Source: an uncultured bacterium
Lineage (GTDB): Bacteria > DRYD01
DNA length: 40,648 nucleotides
Assembly: GCA_937139605.1 (NCBI GenBank)
Contig: CAKZQG010000015.1
Coordinates: 1 to 40,648 of the forward strand
Direction of reading: 5' to 3'
In this document: piece after piece, positions 9,677 to 18,879 of the stretch
How the letters are laid out: every line of letters begins with the position of its first letter
Numbering within the stretch: position 1 is the first letter of the stretch
Made by a program: the position numbers and the translations under genes
Notes under the pieces: generated by a model
Database searches by the model: none
What the model was told of the DNA's origin: nothing
What the model saw: the letters and a program-made list of their open reading frames with translations, nothing else

Positions 9677-9750
9677 TGTGCCCGAGGGGACTTGAACCCC
9701 TAACCTCCAGATCCGCAATCTGACGCTCTATCCATTTGAGCTACGGGCAC
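9677..9750 (-). tRNA. tRNA-Arg with GCG anticodon
   Basis: The cloverleaf has acceptor GTGCCCG/CGGGCAC, D-arm GCTC/GAGC, anticodon stem TCAGA/TCTGG with loop TTGCGGA, T-arm AGGGG/CCCCT and discriminator A. Anticodon positions 34-36 read GCG, decoding CGC and CGU. Most bacteria use an ACG anticodon, deaminated to inosine, for this box. CCA is not encoded. It is one of two tRNA genes between cdsA and SRP RNA. The 224-nt spacer up to tRNA-Ser (9751-9974) holds only a small hairpin (ATTACT/AGTAAT) next to this gene and no recognisable gene. Confidence 0.95.
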
Positions 9751-9974
9751 ACCAAATTACTCCCAATTATAGAAGTAATGATTTTTTAGTTCATCACTGA
9801 ATACCTTTCTTATAATCTTCTATACATACATTCCCAGCTCTAAAGCTTTGAATTCAAAGTGTTTCATTTTTAATTCTCATAAATTCTGCAAAACCTACTT
9901 TGTAAATATTCATTTTTATGTATAAAGATATTTGTTAAAGCGGCTTTACCTAAAGAAGAAGATTATTTAGGAAA

Positions 9975-10066
9975 CGGAGAGGGCGGGATTCGAACCCGCG
10001 GTGTCACCTATTAAGCGACACTCTCGCTTAGCAGGCGAGCGCCTTAGACCACTCGGCCACCTCTCC
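9975..10066 (-). tRNA. tRNA-Ser (GCU)
   Basis: This 92-nt class II tRNA has acceptor GGAGAGG/CCTCTCC, anticodon stem CTCGC/GCGAG with loop CTGCTAA (anticodon GCT, reading AGC and AGU), a long variable arm closed by GTGTC/GACAC, T-arm GCGGG/CCCGC and the serine discriminator G. CCA is not encoded. It lies about 70 bp downstream of cdsA in the same orientation. Confidence 0.96.
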
Positions 10067-10135
10067 TTGCTCTAATATTATTATTCTATATCCTTAACCC
10101 ATTAACCTCCAAATATTTATACCAAAATTCTAATA

Positions 10136-11131
10136 CTAAAAAAACAAAAAGAAAATAAAAGAAAAAATATAAATACTAAAAATAAAGCTATCAAATCTAT
10201 CTAAGACCCCTCCATGTCCTGGTATAATATTAGAAATTTCTTTTAACTCAAAACTTCGTTTAATAAATGAAGCAAATAAATCTCCAAAAGGAGCTAATAA
10301 ACTCATTAAAAATACTAATATAACTAACTTATACACATCTAAAATTAAGTATAAATTAGAAAAATATGTCCAAATTAACCCTCCCAAAATCCCTCCAATA
10401 ACTCCCCCAATAAACCCCTCTAACGTTTTATTAGGACTAATAAACTCAAAAAACTTCTTATTTCCAAAAACCTTACCAATAAAATACGCAAAAATATCAT
10501 TAAAAAAATTAGTAAAAACAACTAACATTAACAAATCTCCTTTTCTCAAAGAGCTTATAAATATAACTAAACCAAAAGGAATAACAACATAAAACAAAAT
10601 AATAAAATTGACTCCTAAACTATTTATAAAATAATTATAAATATTAGTATTAGATTTTATAAATTCTAAGATACTTTTTTCTTCTTTATCTAATTTTTTA
10701 TAACTTTCTTTTAAAGTATTTTGTAAATAAAAAATAAAATTAATAGAAAAAATAAGGAATATAAAAAAAATAGAGAACAAAAAGAAAATAAATTTATCAG
10801 AATTAAATCTAAAATTACTAAAAACAGTTATAACATCAAAAGAATTAAAATATATTAAAATATCTAAATATAAAGCAATAAAAAACAAGGAAAATTTATC
10901 AACATAATATTTTTTAGAAAAAATTGTAACTACTTCATAAATAGCAATTAATTGAATAACAACAACAAAAATAACAAAAAAATGCCAATTATATAATAAT
11001 AGAAAAAGAGCTAACAAAAAAAGAGAAAAGCCACTAACTATCCTTAAAATAAACTTCTTGGGATCCTTTACAAGCTTTCTATCCTTGATTTCCATATTAT
11101 CAATATTATCAATATTACTAATATCTTTCAT
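10136..11131 (-). CDS. cdsA: Phosphatidate cytidylyltransferase
   Basis: CdsA makes CDP-diacylglycerol from phosphatidic acid and CTP, the branch point for all bacterial phospholipids. The protein is strongly hydrophobic with about seven or eight membrane helices. The family signature lies near the C-terminus: SFIKRSFELKE followed by IPGHGGVLDRFDS, including the Mg-binding Asp residues of the DRFD motif. NKTLEGFIGG upstream is also typical. The length (331 residues from the ATG at 11131) is somewhat above the usual 270-290 because of an Asn/Asp/Ile-rich N-terminal tail and a longer loop near residues 130-160. An in-frame TTG three codons upstream (11140) is possible; neither start has a clear ribosome binding site. 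The gene is 28 bp from the CDF gene and probably cotranscribed. Confidence 0.93.
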   Translation of the reverse strand: MKDISNIDNIDNMEIKDRKLVKDPKKFILRIVSGFSLFLLALFLLLYNWHFFVIFVVVIQLIAIYEVVTIFSKKYYVDKFSLFFIALYLDILIYFNSFDVITVFSNFRFNSDKFIFFLFSIFFIFLIFSINFIFYLQNTLKESYKKLDKEEKSILEFIKSNTNIYNYFINSLGVNFIILFYVVIPFGLVIFISSLRKGDLLMLVVFTNFFNDIFAYFIGKVFGNKKFFEFISPNKTLEGFIGGVIGGILGGLIWTYFSNLYLILDVYKLVILVFLMSLLAPFGDLFASFIKRSFELKEISNIIPGHGGVLDRFDSFIFSIYIFSFIFFLFF

Positions 11132-11159
11132 AAATATCAATTTTAATAAGAATTTATTT

Positions 11160-12176
11160 TTATTTATTTCTATCTATTTCATTACTATCTATATTATCTA
11201 TATTATGATAATGTTTATCATGATGATCATGAAAATTTTCAGTATGCATATGTAAATGATTTTTATGGTAATTTTTTAATGAAATATCTTGATAACTTTG
11301 ATATAGTTTTTGATTACAATCCTGAAAACATTCATACTCAATATCTTCAATTTGTATAGTAATATGATTTATATTATTTAATTTAGATATCTCTTTAATT
11401 TTATCTAATAAATAAGAATCTTGTATATTTTTATCTTTAACTACATGAACAGTTAAAATATTATTCTTAGGATTGATAGACCATATATGTAGATCATGAA
11501 AATCCAAAATTCCATTGATGTTTTTTATCTGATTAGCTATATTGTTTAGATTAATTTCTTTAGGAATAGCTTCTAAAAATATATCAATAGACTGATAAAG
11601 TAAAATAAAAACAGAAGGAATCATTAACAACGAAATAACAATACTTAAAATAGGATCAATCTGATAAAATTTAGTAAAAATAATAATAACAGAAGCAACA
11701 ATAGCAACAACAGATCCTAAAGTATCAGAAATTACATGCAATAATGCAGATTTTATATTTAAATTTTCAGAATGCTTAAAAAGAATAAAGATAATAAAAA
11801 CATTAACTATTAATCCTAATAAAGCGATAAACAACATAGGTTTAGCTAAAACCACCTCAGGCTTTATAATCCTATTTATTCCATTAAATAAAATAAAAGC
11901 TATAATACCTAATAAAAAAATGGCATTAACAAAAGCCGCTAATACTTCTAATCTGTATAATCCAAAAGAAAATCTATTATTCCTTAAATTTAAAACAAGA
12001 TAATTAGCTAAAAAAGAAATAAATAAAGAAAAACTATCAGTAATCATATGTCCAGCATCAGATATCAATGCTAAACTATTAGTTAAAAATCCCCCCATAA
12101 ATTCAACTAATGCAAAAACAAAAGTTATAATTAATGCTAATTTTAAAGAATTTAACTCACTTTTTTTATTTTCCAT
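11160..12176 (-). CDS. Cation diffusion facilitator metal exporter
   Basis: This protein exports divalent cations such as Zn2+, Co2+ or Cd2+ in exchange for protons at the cytoplasmic membrane. Six membrane helices are evident. The transport-site residues appear in SDAGHMITDS (helix 2, Asp40, His43, Asp47) and LHVISDTLGS (helix 5), and a cytoplasmic CDF domain follows (about residues 205-275). The C-terminal tail is unusually rich in histidine (for example HKNHLHMHTENFHDHHDKHYH, in part), a likely metal-binding buffer favouring zinc. The tail ends in an Asn/Ile/Asp repeat that resembles the N-terminus of the adjacent CdsA at DNA level. The ATG at 12176 is preferred over the TTG at 12182 because its codons match family starts; the SD is weak. 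Confidence 0.92.
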   Translation of the reverse strand: MENKKSELNSLKLALIITFVFALVEFMGGFLTNSLALISDAGHMITDSFSLFISFLANYLVLNLRNNRFSFGLYRLEVLAAFVNAIFLLGIIAFILFNGINRIIKPEVVLAKPMLFIALLGLIVNVFIIFILFKHSENLNIKSALLHVISDTLGSVVAIVASVIIIFTKFYQIDPILSIVISLLMIPSVFILLYQSIDIFLEAIPKEINLNNIANQIKNINGILDFHDLHIWSINPKNNILTVHVVKDKNIQDSYLLDKIKEISKLNNINHITIQIEDIEYECFQDCNQKLYQSYQDISLKNYHKNHLHMHTENFHDHHDKHYHNIDNIDSNEIDRNK

Positions 12177-12199
12177 TAGCAACTCTAAATATAATGATT

Positions 12200-13852
12200 T
12201 TACTTATTAATAAGTAATCTTTTTAAAATTTTTCCTGCTTGATTTTTAGGAATATCATCAACAAACTCAACTTCTTTAGGCACCTTATAATGAGATAATT
12301 TATCTTTACAATATTTTATGATATCAGATTCTGTAATATCCCGATTATTTTTAACTACAAAAGCTTTAACAATTTGCCCATTAATTGGATGTTCAATTCC
12401 GACGACAGCAGCTTCTAAAACTCCCGGCACCTTTAAAATAACTTCTTCAACTTCCCTTGGATAAACCTTAAATCCACTTACTATTATCATATCCTTTTTT
12501 CTATCTACAATCTTAAAATATCCATCTTCATCCATTATAGCTATATCCCCAGTATATAAATAACCATCAATTATTGAATTATTAGTTTCTTGCTCATTTT
12601 TGTAATACCCCAACATAACTTGTGGTCCTTTAATAATGAGTTCCCCCTCCTCATTAACCCCTAATTCCTTATCTTTTTCATTTATATCAACTATTTTAGC
12701 ATCAGTATCTGGAATAGGTAATCCTATAAAGCCTACCTTAGAAATACCTCCAAAAACCGGATTAATATGAGTAACAGGAGAAGCTTCTGAAAGTCCATAT
12801 CCTTCAACTAACTTTGCATTAGTTAATGAAACAAATCGGTTATAAATCTCTTGATTCAAAGCAGAAGCTCCAGAAATACAAACCCTAACACTACTTATAT
12901 CTATTTTAGTTTTTATGGCATATAAAGATATAGCATTATATAAAGAAGGAACCCCCGGTAAAAAATCTATTTTATATTTATTTATAATCCTTAAAATCAA
13001 ATCAATAGAAAAATGAGGTACTAAAACCATAGCATTAGCTAACCTAACACTAACGTTCATACCAACCGTCATACCATAAGCATGAAATAATGGAATAACA
13101 CATAACGTTTTATGATTATCTTTAGGCTCAAACTCATAAACCCAATTAACAATTTGCTGAGCATTAGCTACTAAATTAAAATGACTGAGCATAGCAGCCT
13201 TTAAAATTCCTGTTGTACCACCAGTATATTGTAATACAGATAGTTTTTTAAATATATCAAAATCTCCTAAACCTTTCAAATCCTTTTCTGTTAAAACATT
13301 TTTTTCTTTTAATAAATCAGAAACAAATACTAATTTATTACTTAATTTCTTATATTCACTTACATTTAAATTAATATTATTTTTAAAATAAACATCATCT
13401 ATGATAATTTTTTCTAAACTAATATCATCAATAATTTCATTCAATTTAGGTAAAATATGAGGAAAAGTTATAACAAATTTACTATCAGAATTAGTAATAT
13501 ATTTTAGGATTTCAAAAGGAGTTAATTCGGGATTAACATTAACTACAACCCCACCTAAAGCTAATACCGCATAATAGAAAGCTATAAATGTTGGAACATT
13601 AGGTAATAAAAAAGAAACTTTATCATCAAAATTTAAATTTATTAACTTTAACCCATTTACTAATTTTAAAGTTAAATCATATAATTCCTGATATTTTAAG
13701 ATTTCGCAAAAGTTATCATAATCAAGTACAACAGCTAAATTATTAGGATAATCTTTAGCAATTTTTTTCAACATTTCAAATAGACTAATTTTTTCATAAT
13801 CTAAATTAAAAGGAATTTCCTTAGGATAACTTTTATACCATAATTTAGACAT
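12200..13852 (-). CDS. fadD: Long-chain acyl-CoA synthetase (AMP-forming)
   Basis: The 550-residue ANL-superfamily enzyme activates a fatty acid with ATP to acyl-AMP and transfers it to CoA. The P-loop-like A3 motif is YTGGTTGILKA (about 209-219), A5 is YGLSEASP, A7 is YTGDI and the C-terminal catalytic lysine motif is NQAGKILKR. The VDRKKDMIIVSGFKVYP stretch is characteristic of long-chain fatty acyl-CoA ligases. There is no membrane helix; the enzyme is cytosolic or peripheral. It begins at an ATG with GGGGGTGG upstream and lies 24 bp before the CDF gene, with cdsA next, so fatty-acid activation and phospholipid synthesis are adjacent. Chain length and whether the role is uptake or recycling cannot be told. 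Confidence 0.9.
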   Translation of the reverse strand: MSKLWYKSYPKEIPFNLDYEKISLFEMLKKIAKDYPNNLAVVLDYDNFCEILKYQELYDLTLKLVNGLKLINLNFDDKVSFLLPNVPTFIAFYYAVLALGGVVVNVNPELTPFEILKYITNSDSKFVITFPHILPKLNEIIDDISLEKIIIDDVYFKNNINLNVSEYKKLSNKLVFVSDLLKEKNVLTEKDLKGLGDFDIFKKLSVLQYTGGTTGILKAAMLSHFNLVANAQQIVNWVYEFEPKDNHKTLCVIPLFHAYGMTVGMNVSVRLANAMVLVPHFSIDLILRIINKYKIDFLPGVPSLYNAISLYAIKTKIDISSVRVCISGASALNQEIYNRFVSLTNAKLVEGYGLSEASPVTHINPVFGGISKVGFIGLPIPDTDAKIVDINEKDKELGVNEEGELIIKGPQVMLGYYKNEQETNNSIIDGYLYTGDIAIMDEDGYFKIVDRKKDMIIVSGFKVYPREVEEVILKVPGVLEAAVVGIEHPINGQIVKAFVVKNNRDITESDIIKYCKDKLSHYKVPKEVEFVDDIPKNQAGKILKRLLINK

Positions 13853-13960
13853 TTAATAACCACCCCCAAAATTCTTATACCTTAAAAATAAAAAAACACA
13901 AACTATTCTTTAGCTTTATATAATTTTAAATAAAAATAAATAAATTCCTTTATTAAATTA

Positions 13961-15130
13961 TTAATCTTTTTGTTTATTATTAAGAATAAGTTTTTTGAGA
14001 AGGAAAATAGAAAAATTATAATCAAGTGAAGATACGGGGCAATCTGAAGCAAATCCTATACCAAAATTATTATACTCCTTAAAAATTTTAAAAACTTCAT
14101 CTAACCTAAAAATAAAATAATTTCTTAATAATTTATTTAATTTAGTATATTCAATTTCATTAAAAAAATTAATATCAACAAAAAAGAAATTAGGATTAAA
14201 AACAAAATAAAAATTAACATCCTTATATTTAATTAAATTATCTTTTAGTAATTGAATAGTTTGGTTATTAATAAATAAAGCGTGCTCTATTCTAAAATTA
14301 ATTTTAGTTAATTGAGATATTTTAGTAATATATTTATTTAATAGATTATTTAACGCAAAATTAATAGCTTTATCACCTATACAATGAAAAGCAAAACTTA
14401 TTTTAAATAATTTTATTTTTTTTAAAACATAATACAATTTTTCTAAAAAATTCTGATAAAAATCTAAATCTAAATACAATTTAGGATTAAAATTTAAGGA
14501 ATAAATATCATCCAGCATAGCATCTTTATTGCTTAAAGTTCCATCAATAAAAAATTTAAACCCTAAAAAATACTTATCATTTAATACCTCTTTTAATTTT
14601 TTTAATTCAAATTTAAATAAAATATTAGGATCCAATAAATAATAAATTTCCAATCTTTTATTATTTATTTTTTTATTAACTAATTTATAAAATTCTAAAA
14701 ATTCTGTAGTAGTATAGGCATCTATTGTTTTAGTTATACCATATCCAATAAAATAGTCTTCCAATAATTTATAATATTTTTTATAGTTTTTCTTTATATA
14801 ATCTATAAAAAATCTATCAACTATATTAAAATGTTTTTCATCTAAAAAATTTATATTTAAATTTAATTTTTTCTTTAGATAATTATTTACAAAAAACTTA
14901 TGATAATTTTTAGATTTAAAAATAATAGGGATATCAATAGAATTGACAAAATCAAGCAAATATTTATATTTTTTTATAAAGTCTGATTCATTTTCTAAAG
15001 GAGTATTTAAAATAAAGAGATATTTTAATTTTTTTTTAAATTTATTAAAAGTTTTAGAGAAAAAATAGAAATCATAGGAATTAACTAAATTTTGTAAAAT
15101 TAGAATAGGATGGGTATGAGGATCATACAT
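13961..15130 (-). CDS. Compact amidohydrolase (YtcJ-like, amidohydrolase family 3)
   Basis: The N-terminus opens directly with the metal-binding H-x-H (DPHTHP, His5 and His7). Later motifs fit amidohydrolase family 3: FHCIGDKAINFAL with the conserved His, FRIEHALFI with the second His, and GIGFASDCPVSS with the catalytic Asp. YtcJ-type proteins are usually about 530 residues, with a composite beta-sandwich domain built from both termini. Here both flanks are missing and only the 389-residue barrel remains. A hydrolase acting on an amide or enamide is expected; the substrate is unknown. The barrel is rich in Lys, Asn, Phe and Ile and diverged. It follows dapB by 30 bp in the same direction. 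It could be a degraded enzyme, but all metal ligands that I can locate are present. Confidence 0.7.
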   Translation of the reverse strand: MYDPHTHPILILQNLVNSYDFYFFSKTFNKFKKKLKYLFILNTPLENESDFIKKYKYLLDFVNSIDIPIIFKSKNYHKFFVNNYLKKKLNLNINFLDEKHFNIVDRFFIDYIKKNYKKYYKLLEDYFIGYGITKTIDAYTTTEFLEFYKLVNKKINNKRLEIYYLLDPNILFKFELKKLKEVLNDKYFLGFKFFIDGTLSNKDAMLDDIYSLNFNPKLYLDLDFYQNFLEKLYYVLKKIKLFKISFAFHCIGDKAINFALNNLLNKYITKISQLTKINFRIEHALFINNQTIQLLKDNLIKYKDVNFYFVFNPNFFFVDINFFNEIEYTKLNKLLRNYFIFRLDEVFKIFKEYNNFGIGFASDCPVSSLDYNFSIFLLKKLILNNKQKD

Positions 15131-15160
15131 TAGCTTAAGATCTTAGTTTTAATAAATTAT

Positions 15161-15913
15161 TTAAATATTACCATTAATAAAATCAATTATATTAAGATTA
15201 AAATAGAACCCAGGATTTAATTTTTTATTATTATCAAATTCATTAACAAATTGATTAATTATTTTAGTAATTACTAATTTAACGCCATAGTAAAAACTTT
15301 TTCTATCTAAGGAATGGTGTTTAATTTCTAATATCTCCCCAAAATTATTACTAAAAATTATATTTTGATGAGCAACTAGAGAAGGTAACCTTATTGAATG
15401 AATATTAATATCTTTATAAATATTATTTTTTTCCCACTCATTTTTTATTATATTTTTAGACATTAAAGAGGTTCCTGAAGGTTTATCTTTTTTTAAATGA
15501 TGATGAGCTTCTATTATCTCACAATCATAAAAATATTTTGCCACCTCATTAACAAATTTATTTATTAAGTTAATTCCTATACTAAAATTAGGAAAATGAA
15601 ATCCAAATAATTCTTTTTTAATAAAAATCTCATTAATTAATTTTATTTCTTCATAATTAAATCCAGTTACTCCTGTGATATAAAATATATTTTCTACTTT
15701 TTTTGATTTTATTTTTTGTATAAAGCTTAATATAAAATCTTTATGGGATAAATCTAAAATAATCTGATTAGAATCCAAAAATTTTTCAAAGTACTCATTA
15801 GAATTCATCGAATTAATTAGATAATCAAAAAAAATATTATCATTATTAAAATTATTAAATATAATTGATCCTGTTTTACCAGTATACCCAACAAATATTT
15901 TTTTATACTCCAT
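15161..15913 (-). CDS. dapB: 4-hydroxy-tetrahydrodipicolinate reductase
   Basis: DapB reduces the cyclic product of DapA with NAD(P)H on the way to diaminopimelate and lysine. The nucleotide-binding loop is GYTGKTG (9-15). The diagnostic active-site motif EAHHHLKKDKPSGTS (135-149) contains the catalytic histidine and lysine and the substrate-binding PSGTS. A TGVTGF stretch near 80 matches the usual nicotinamide-pocket region. At 250 residues it is slightly shorter than the common 265-270. No other lysine pathway gene is adjacent; its neighbours are SppA upstream and the compact amidohydrolase downstream. It indicates DAP-type peptidoglycan or lysine synthesis. Confidence 0.92.
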   Translation of the reverse strand: MEYKKIFVGYTGKTGSIIFNNFNNDNIFFDYLINSMNSNEYFEKFLDSNQIILDLSHKDFILSFIQKIKSKKVENIFYITGVTGFNYEEIKLINEIFIKKELFGFHFPNFSIGINLINKFVNEVAKYFYDCEIIEAHHHLKKDKPSGTSLMSKNIIKNEWEKNNIYKDINIHSIRLPSLVAHQNIIFSNNFGEILEIKHHSLDRKSFYYGVKLVITKIINQFVNEFDNNKKLNPGFYFNLNIIDFINGNI

Positions 15914-15961
15914 ATTAATTATAAATTTAATTATAATAAAAAATGATTTATAATAAAAAAA

Positions 15962-16873
15962 TTATTGCGCAATCATCCACAGCTGATAATTAAAATAATT
16001 TAAATACTTTTTTATATAGCTATTAAAATCATTACTATAATTTAACTTTGAACCTAATAATTGATCTAAAAAAGTTTTCTTAGGAGGCTTTATTTCTTTA
16101 AATTTTACATCCTTAATATTAACCAATTGTTTTATTTTTTCTTTAGCATCATCTATAGTGCCTATATCATCTATTAGTTTATAATTTTTAGCAGTAAAAG
16201 GACTAAATACTCTTCCATCCGCTATTTTGTATAATTCGCTTATAGCTATATTCCTATTTTGAGAAACATCTTTAACAAATTGCTTATAATATTCCACAAC
16301 TAAATCCTGAATATATTTTTTTTGTTCATTATTTAATTCTTTAAAAGGACTTAAAGCATCTTTATATTTTCCACTTTTAATAGAAACCATATTAATTCCT
16401 AATTTATCAAGTGCTTTATAAATTTGTGGGATAGTAATAATAACTCCAATACTTCCGACAATAGCTTGCGGATTAGCAATAATATAGTTAGAAGAAGAAG
16501 CGATATAATAAGCTCCCGATGCTCCCAAATTCTCTATATATGCAACTACTGGTTTCTCCTTTGATATCTTTTTTATTTTATATGATATTTCTAAACTTGG
16601 AGCAGCTACTCCCCCAGGACTATCTATTACTAACAATATTCCCTTATAACTCTTATTTTCTCTAATTTTATCTAAAATTTGTACAACATATTTAGAATCA
16701 ATAACTCCCTCTGTTTCTTCCTCATTAACAATCATACCCTTTAAATACATTACAGCTATTAAATTTTTCCCATTATCATTATTATTAAATAAAAATGATA
16801 TAATAAATCCAAAAACACATAAAAATAATATAAAAGATATAAATATAATAGTTATAACTTTTATTATTCTCAT
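15962..16873 (-). CDS. sppA: Signal peptide peptidase SppA (short form)
   Basis: A single N-terminal membrane anchor (about residues 4-30) is followed by one S49-family domain. The oxyanion region is VIDSPGG, the catalytic serine is in NLGASGAYYIAS (Ser119 from the ATG) and the general-base lysine is in SIKSGKYKDALSPF (Lys169). This is the half-length 36K form that assembles as an octamer, as in Bacillus, rather than the double-domain E. coli enzyme. It degrades cleaved signal peptides at the membrane. The ATG at 16873 is preferred over the TTG at 16879 because GAGG stands at the correct distance. The downstream gene dapB begins 49 bp on. Confidence 0.93.
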   Translation of the reverse strand: MRIIKVITIIFISFILFLCVFGFIISFLFNNNDNGKNLIAVMYLKGMIVNEEETEGVIDSKYVVQILDKIRENKSYKGILLVIDSPGGVAAPSLEISYKIKKISKEKPVVAYIENLGASGAYYIASSSNYIIANPQAIVGSIGVIITIPQIYKALDKLGINMVSIKSGKYKDALSPFKELNNEQKKYIQDLVVEYYKQFVKDVSQNRNIAISELYKIADGRVFSPFTAKNYKLIDDIGTIDDAKEKIKQLVNIKDVKFKEIKPPKKTFLDQLLGSKLNYSNDFNSYIKKYLNYFNYQLWMIAQ

Positions 16874-16925
16874 TATCAACCTCTTTAAAACAAAACTTAC
16901 CTAATTAAATTAAAAATAAATTTAA

Positions 16926-17291
16926 TTACGAACTTTTAATTATATTAATAATGTTTTGCAAAATTTTTGCTTTTTCATCTACAAATTTTATAACAACAAA
17001 ATTAGGTCTAAATAGAAACACTAAAACTTTATTATTTTGTTGATAATCATCAATCAAAACGGTATATTCTTTAGAATTGAATAAAATAGTTATTAAATCT
17101 CCACCAGGTTTAGTATTTTCGTATAATTTAATCATATCTACAGCGATTTTAGATATATTATTTATTTCGCTTAAAGCCAAACTTTCCTTAATAACAAACT
17201 CAATAGGCTCCCCATTAACCCTGTTAACCACAATTAAGCCCTTAACATTTTCATCACTCTCAACATATTTCTTTAATTCTTCTTTTAACAT
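16926..17291 (-). CDS. Small roadblock/LC7-like protein
   Basis: The 121-residue protein has an alpha helix followed by GLIVVNRVNGEPIEF, then a helix, a glycine-rich turn (TKPGGDLITILF) and paired strands. This order fits the roadblock/LC7 fold, whose bacterial members often regulate small GTPases of the MglA type. No MglA-like GTPase is encoded in the window, so any partner must lie elsewhere. The assignment rests on pattern only; a generic profilin-like or Longin-like regulatory domain is the alternative. The start is an ATG after GGGTGGGG. It is cytosolic, with no signal peptide or membrane helix, and precedes sppA by 52 bp. Confidence 0.5.
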   Translation of the reverse strand: MLKEELKKYVESDENVKGLIVVNRVNGEPIEFVIKESLALSEINNISKIAVDMIKLYENTKPGGDLITILFNSKEYTVLIDDYQQNNKVLVFLFRPNFVVIKFVDEKAKILQNIINIIKSS

Positions 17292-17442
17292 TTACCCCAC
17301 CCTTTTTCTATAAAACTTTTTTTAATTAAATTTCAGCGACTCCTTACTTTTACCTTTTAATAATATATAAAATTTTAATAATATACAAATTATTAATATA
17401 CAATTATAATATATATATTAATATATTAAAAAATAATTACTA

Positions 17443-17619
17443 TTACATGGTAGTTTCATTACCAGCAGTAGTATTCATATTTTCCATAGTAGTAGCAGCA
17501 GTAGTAACAGTTGTGGTTGTCGTATTATTTTGTTGTTGCTGATTACAAGATATTAAACTAAAAGCTATAAATAAAACTAAACCTATTACTATTAATATAC
17601 TAGCTATTATTTTTCTCAT
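17443..17619 (-). CDS. Small Thr-rich lipoprotein
   Basis: This 58-residue gene starts at an ATG with GGAGG nine bases upstream and ends in TAA. It has a basic MRK start, a hydrophobic core and the lipobox LISC, so Cys25 should be lipidated after signal peptidase II cleavage. The mature part of 34 residues starts NQQQQNN and is mostly Thr, Asn and Ala (TTTTTVTTAATT), resembling the Thr-rich linker of the pilin-Hint protein encoded 15 kb away. It may be a membrane-tethered spacer or a glycosylated surface peptide. No family is recognised. It stands alone between the GT9 gene and the roadblock-like gene, both on the same strand. Confidence 0.75.
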   Translation of the reverse strand: MRKIIASILIVIGLVLFIAFSLISCNQQQQNNTTTTTVTTAATTMENMNTTAGNETTM

Positions 17620-17739
17620 TTTTACTTGCCTCCTTTTTACTTTTGTATTTTTTTATACATTTACTTTTTTATTTTAGATTATACACTATAATTTTTCTAA
17701 ATAATAAAAAAAAATCCTTCTAAAAATAAAATAAAAAAA

Positions 17740-18858
17740 CTAGATAATTTTATCTAAAAAATATCGTATTTGATAAAATACATTAAAATAATCTAAATTA
17801 GAAAAATCAATAATATTAAGTTGTGGATCAAAGATATCTAATTTAATAATAAAAGATAAATCAGCTAAAGGAGCCCATCTATAAGAATCAAAATAAAAAT
17901 ATCTATTAGAAAATAAAGCGATAGTGGGAATATTAAAAGCAGAAGCAATATGAACTGGCCCACCATCAAAACTAATAACTACCCTACTATTACTAACTAA
18001 ATATAATAATTCCATTATGTTAGGTTTTAATATTTTAATATTTTCTAATACCCAATCCCTATTAGTTATAAAAGCAAATCTAAGATTCTTACTTTTTACA
18101 TAAGAATTAATTTCTAATAATAACTTTCTTAAAAATTCTTTTGAAATATTATCTTTAATCAAGAAATTTTTATCAAAAAACAAAACATCAAAAGTTTGGA
18201 TATCCAAAGTAGGGACAACTAAGTAAGGTCTTATTTTTTTTAAGTCTTCACAAGTAAAATTTTCAAAATTAAATTCCAATTTGATATCTTTATCTTGTTT
18301 TAAAACTAATAAATTTTGAACTGCTTCATGGTTAATTTTTACTCCACTAGAAATATATTCTTCTTCATAAAACTTATCTATCTTATCCAAATAAAACTTA
18401 TATCTATTTTTAAATAAATAATAATTAATCAATTTAGTTTGATAAAAATAAGAATATTTCTCTTTAGAATTGAGAAAATATCCTAAAAAATAAGAAACAA
18501 AATTGGGACTAAATACATAAATTTTATCAAATTTATATTTTTTATTAAATATTTTTATGAATTTAAAAATGTTAATAAAATTAATAAAATTATCATAAGC
18601 TTTTAAAAATACAGAATAAAAATTATCAAAATAATAACTTAATTTTATATCAACTACTTCAATAACATCAAAATAAGGATGAATTATTTTATTATTATAA
18701 GAAAACAAATTATAATTATAGCTACTTAAAATAGCAACTAATAAGGAATCTTTATAATTATCTTTAATAATTTTAATAGCAGGTAAAGTTAAAATAGTAT
18801 CTCCTAACCTATCTAATCTTATAATACCTATAATATTTTTAGATTTAGAATCAATCAT
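17740..18858 (-). CDS. Family 9 glycosyltransferase (heptosyltransferase-like)
   Basis: The N-terminal motif IIGIIRLDRLGDTILTLPAI (about 10-29) is the classic ADP-heptose:LPS heptosyltransferase start. The C-terminal nucleotide-binding motif is FDGGPVHIASAFNIPTIALF. The protein is a two-Rossmann-domain GT-B enzyme of normal size (372 residues) with a diverged centre rich in Phe, Tyr and Asn. It probably transfers a sugar onto a cell-surface lipid or glycan; the donor cannot be inferred. Its presence is compatible with a lipopolysaccharide-bearing outer membrane but does not prove it, since GT9 enzymes also decorate other polymers. It follows cytidine deaminase by 21 bp. The ATG lacks a strong SD. 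Confidence 0.82.
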   Translation of the reverse strand: MIDSKSKNIIGIIRLDRLGDTILTLPAIKIIKDNYKDSLLVAILSSYNYNLFSYNNKIIHPYFDVIEVVDIKLSYYFDNFYSVFLKAYDNFINFINIFKFIKIFNKKYKFDKIYVFSPNFVSYFLGYFLNSKEKYSYFYQTKLINYYLFKNRYKFYLDKIDKFYEEEYISSGVKINHEAVQNLLVLKQDKDIKLEFNFENFTCEDLKKIRPYLVVPTLDIQTFDVLFFDKNFLIKDNISKEFLRKLLLEINSYVKSKNLRFAFITNRDWVLENIKILKPNIMELLYLVSNSRVVISFDGGPVHIASAFNIPTIALFSNRYFYFDSYRWAPLADLSFIIKLDIFDPQLNIIDFSNLDYFNVFYQIRYFLDKII

Positions 18859-18879
18859 TAAAAAATTACTTTAAAAAAA

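Noticed and set aside
9751-9974. Minus-strand frame between the two tRNAs that would be open if TGA were read as Trp (MNIYKVGFAEFMRIKNETL...)
   Set aside because: All clear genes use TGG for Trp, and tmk appears to end in TGA, so there is no sign of code reassignment; the frame has no SD or known relatives.
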